Source of the DNA: Fulvimonas sp. R45
GTDB taxonomy: Bacteria > Pseudomonadota > Gammaproteobacteria > Xanthomonadales > Rhodanobacteraceae
NCBI RefSeq assembly: GCF_030504985.1
Contig: NZ_JASERU010000004.1
Coordinates: 124,001 to 188,000 of the forward strand
Reading direction: 5' to 3'
Length of the DNA: 64,000 nt
The position numbers were made by a program, and so were the translations under genes. The notes beneath the pieces are model-generated. The model did no database searches. It was not told the DNA's origin and was given only the letters and a program-made list of their open reading frames with translations. This document shows positions 62,140-64,000 of the stretch, piece after piece. Numbering within the stretch: the first letter of the stretch is position 1; each line of letters opens with the position of its first letter.

Positions 62140-62185
62140 GTTACGTAATCACGTAACCGGCGCCGGCGCGCTTCTCGCCTATACT
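62140..62185 (+). promoter_or_regulatory. GTTACGTaatcACGTAAC dyad before the SPFH gene
   Basis: A perfect 7+7 dyad (GTTACGT 62140-62146, ACGTAAC 62151-62157) lies just after the kinase stop. TATACT (62180-62185), a good -10, follows 22 bases later, with no clear -35, so the dyad may be an activator or repressor operator for the SPFH-nfeD unit. It also could be a weak terminator for the kinase. Confidence 0.5.
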
Positions 62186-62215
62186 GCGTGCTTCCATCTG
62201 GAGGGGAGTCGGGTC

Positions 62216-63169
62216 ATGGGAAGCCTGTTTGCGCTGGTGGTGGTCGTGGTCGTGGTGATCGTGCTGGTGAAGCTGGTGCGCATCGTGCCGCAGGGCTACG
62301 AATGGACGGTGGAGACGTTCGGGCGCTATACCCGCACGCTGACGCCCGGCCTGCATTTCCTGATCCCGGTCTACCAGACGGTCGGCCGCCGGATGAACAT
62401 GATGGAACAGGTGCTCGACGTGCCCTCGCAGGACGTCATCACCAAGGACAATGCCGTGGTGCGCGTGGACGGCGTGGTGTTCTACCAGGTGCTGGACGCG
62501 GCCAAGGCCGCCTACGAAGTCGCCAACCTGGAGCAGGCCTCGCTGGCGCTGGTGATGACCAACATCCGCACCGTGCTCGGCTCGATGGACCTCGACGAGT
62601 CCCTGAGCAAGCGCGACGCGATCAACGCCCAGCTGCTGCGCGTGGTCGACGAGGCCACCCACCCGTGGGGCGTCAAGGTCAACCGCATCGAGATCAAGGA
62701 CATCGCGCCGCCACGCGACCTGGTCGATTCGATGGCGCGGCAGATGAAAGCCGAGCGCGAGAAGCGCGCCAACATCCTGGAGGCGGAAGGCTTCAAGCAG
62801 GCCGCGATCCTCAAGGCCGACGGCGAGAAGCAGAGCACCATCCTGGCCGCCGAAGGCAAGCGCGAGGCGGCCTTCCGCGCCGCCGAGGCGCGCGAGCGCT
62901 CCGCCGAGGCGGAGGCGAAGGCCACCACGATGGTGTCGGAGGCGATCGCCAACGGCAACGTCAATGCGCTGAACTACTTCGTCGCCAACAACTATGTCGA
63001 GGCGCTGAAGGTGCTGGCGCAGTCGCCGAACCAGAAGATGCTGTTGCTGCCGGTGGAGGCCACCGGCGTACTCGGCTCGCTGGCCGGTATCGCCGAGCTG
63101 GCGAAGGAGTCGCTGGGACAGCAGCAGGCGAAAAGCGGCATCCCTCGCGTGCCGCCGCCGGCCGGCTGA
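62216..63169 (+). CDS. SPFH domain protein (paraslipin/QmcA type)
   Basis: A 317-residue stomatin/prohibitin-family membrane protein. One N-terminal hydrophobic anchor (about 4-20: [17 protein letters not shown]) precedes the SPFH domain ([30 protein letters not shown]...), then a long Ala/Glu/Lys-rich coiled coil ([28 protein letters not shown]) and a short conserved tail. It forms membrane-associated oligomers linked to protein quality control (QmcA with FtsH) and typically pairs with NfeD. An nfeD-like gene lies 570 bases downstream, separated by a pseudogene and repeats. Confidence 0.95.
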   Translation: MGSLFALVVVVVVVIVLVKLVRIVPQGYEWTVETFGRYTRTLTPGLHFLIPVYQTVGRRMNMMEQVLDVPSQDVITKDNAVVRVDGVVFYQVLDAAKAAYEVANLEQASLALVMTNIRTVLGSMDLDESLSKRDAINAQLLRVVDEATHPWGVKVNRIEIKDIAPPRDLVDSMARQMKAEREKRANILEAEGFKQAAILKADGEKQSTILAAEGKREAAFRAAEARERSAEAEAKATTMVSEAIANGNVNALNYFVANNYVEALKVLAQSPNQKMLLLPVEATGVLGSLAGIAELAKESLGQQQAKSGIPRVPPPAG

Positions 63170-63176
63170 TAACGTG

Positions 63177-63222
63177 GACTCCCTCTCCCGCTCGCGGGAG
63201 AGGGGCCGGGGGAGAGGGCCAA
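63177..63222. repeat. CTCTCCCGCTCGCGGGAGAGGGG repeat
   Basis: CCCTCTCCCGCTCGCGGGAG hairpin plus GGGGCCGGGGGAGAGGG, the same family as in the permease array, lying directly after the SPFH stop. Confidence 0.75.
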
Positions 63223-63235
63223 CGGAGCCAGGAGC

Positions 63236-63568
63236 ATGGACAAGCTCATCCACGCCAGGACGATGCGTTCCGAGCAGACGCTCGCGGTGCAGAAGCTGTG
63301 GTATCGCCTGCGCGCCCATCGCTTCATGGCCTGAAGTTCAAGCGGCAGAAACCCGTCGGTCCGTACATCGTGGATTTCATCTCCTCGAGTACGGACTGGT
63401 GGTCGAGGTCGGCGGCAGCCAGCATGGCGAGCAGGTGGACTACGATCAGCGACGTGACCGATGGCTGCAGACGCAGGGGCGGGTGGTATGCGGTTCTGGA
63501 ACCACGATGTGGTGGAGCGGGTTGAAGGCGTGCTGGAGCGGATTGCACAGGCCGTTGAAGAGCGTGCC
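63236..63568 (+). pseudogene. DUF559 family (endonuclease-like) pseudogene
   Basis: A DUF559 protein can be read only by crossing three frames: MDKLIHARTMRSEQTLAVQKLWYRLRAHRF (from 63236), then LKFKRQKPVGPYIVDFI, then EYGLVVEVGGSQHGEQVDYDQRRDRWLQTQG, then MRFWNHDVVERVEGVLERIAQAVEE. Single-base losses near 63324, 63382 and 63487 explain all the breaks, and the first gives an early TGA at 63332. The domain is otherwise complete, so decay is recent. Three independent deletions make simple sequencing error less likely, though not impossible. Confidence 0.88.
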
Positions 63569-63713
63569 CTCTCCCCCCGACCCCTCTCCCGCAAGCGGGA
63601 GAGGGGAGTAACGCGGCGCTCCCAGCCCATTGGCGCCTGCGGGCAGAGGTGTAGGCGACGCTCCTAGCCCCTCGCCCGCTTGCGGGAGAGGGGTTGGGGT
63701 GAGGGCATCAACA
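63560..63713. repeat. Paired CTCTCCCGC/GCGGGAGAG palindromes
   Basis: CCTCTCCCGCAAGCGGGAGAGG (63586) and CCTCGCCCGCTTGCGGGAG (63671) with GGGGTTGGGGTGAGGGC after the second. It encloses the end of the pseudogene and fills the gap to nfeD. Confidence 0.75.
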
Positions 63714-63740
63714 ACGCAAGGCGCATAAGGAAGCACGAAC

Positions 63741-64000
63741 ATGTCGGGACCGATCGCAACGCATTACCTCTGGTGGATACTCGCCCTGGTGCTGATCGCC
63801 ATCGAAGTGGCCGCGCCGGGTTATTTCATGTTGTGGATCGGCATCGCCGCCGCGGCGACGGGCGTGTTGCTGTGGGCGTTCCCGGGCATGTCGCTGCTGG
63901 CGCAGGCGATCGCCTTCGCGCTGCTGACCTTCGCCTCCTGCGCCGTCTACGGCTTCTGGCTGCGGCCGCGGCTGCGCCGCCGCGAGCCGGCGGCCGAGCG
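63741..64000 (+). CDS. NfeD-like membrane protein, 3' partial
   Basis: The first 86 residues of a protein cut by the window edge: MSGPIATHYLWWILALVLIAIEVAAPGYFMLWIGIAAAATGVLLWAFPG, then a second pair of hydrophobic segments and WLRPRLRRR. This is the short NfeD form (YbbK/YuaF-like) with three to four TMs and normally a C-terminal OB-fold, which lies outside the window. It is the usual partner of the SPFH protein encoded upstream. ATG 63741 has AAGGAAG. Confidence 0.85.
   Translation, partial: MSGPIATHYLWWILALVLIAIEVAAPGYFMLWIGIAAAATGVLLWAFPGMSLLAQAIAFALLTFASCAVYGFWLRPRLRRREPAAE

Overview
This is a high-GC, gene-dense window that looks like a gammaproteobacterium of the Xanthomonadales/Lysobacterales, most likely the Rhodanobacteraceae type. 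That placement is an inference from gene order (glyA-nrdR-ribD, then FMN riboswitch-ribE-ribBA-...-ribH-nusB-thiL-pgpA), from the family resemblance of the proteins, and from the abundant short GC-rich palindromic repeats. No rRNA or tRNA gene was seen.

Layout. 1-2.9 kb: a GH92 glycosidase (5' end outside the window) and a secreted endonuclease/exonuclease/phosphatase-fold protein, probably part of a glycan-degradation locus. 3.1-9.0 kb: ettA, a DUF817 membrane protein, glyA, nrdR and ribD. 9.0-13.6 kb: a MerR regulator with an atypical SDR, a secreted metallo-beta-lactamase-fold hydrolase, an MDR dehydrogenase and a divergent LysR regulator. 13.7-20.7 kb: the FMN-riboswitch-controlled riboflavin region with LD-carboxypeptidase, nusB, GNAT, thiL and pgpA. 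20.7-26.3 kb: an NAD-binding protein/LysR divergent pair, a GH29 fucosidase, an aldo/keto reductase, and a Fur-boxed hemP with a hypothetical gene.

26.3-62.1 kb: the remarkable region. A perfect -24/-12 sigma-54 promoter, preceded by a dense cluster of GTCCG/CGGAC elements, leads into a periplasmic adaptor (MFP), one stand-alone MacB/LolD-type ATPase and a TolC-like outer-membrane channel. These are followed by an uninterrupted, co-directional array of 22 FtsX/MacB-like permease genes, arranged as 11 alternating A-B pairs over about 29 kb. The array ends in an NtrC-type sigma-54 response regulator and a histidine kinase. The simplest reading is one self-regulated export locus in which a single ATPase, adaptor and channel serve eleven alternative permease heterodimers (LolC/LolE-like). 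The tandem pairs are separated by palindromic repeats and share near-identical gene 3' ends, which suggests growth by duplication of A-B units. The substrate is unknown.

62.2-64.0 kb: an SPFH/paraslipin gene, a frameshifted DUF559 pseudogene flanked by repeats, and the start of an nfeD-like gene that runs off the window.
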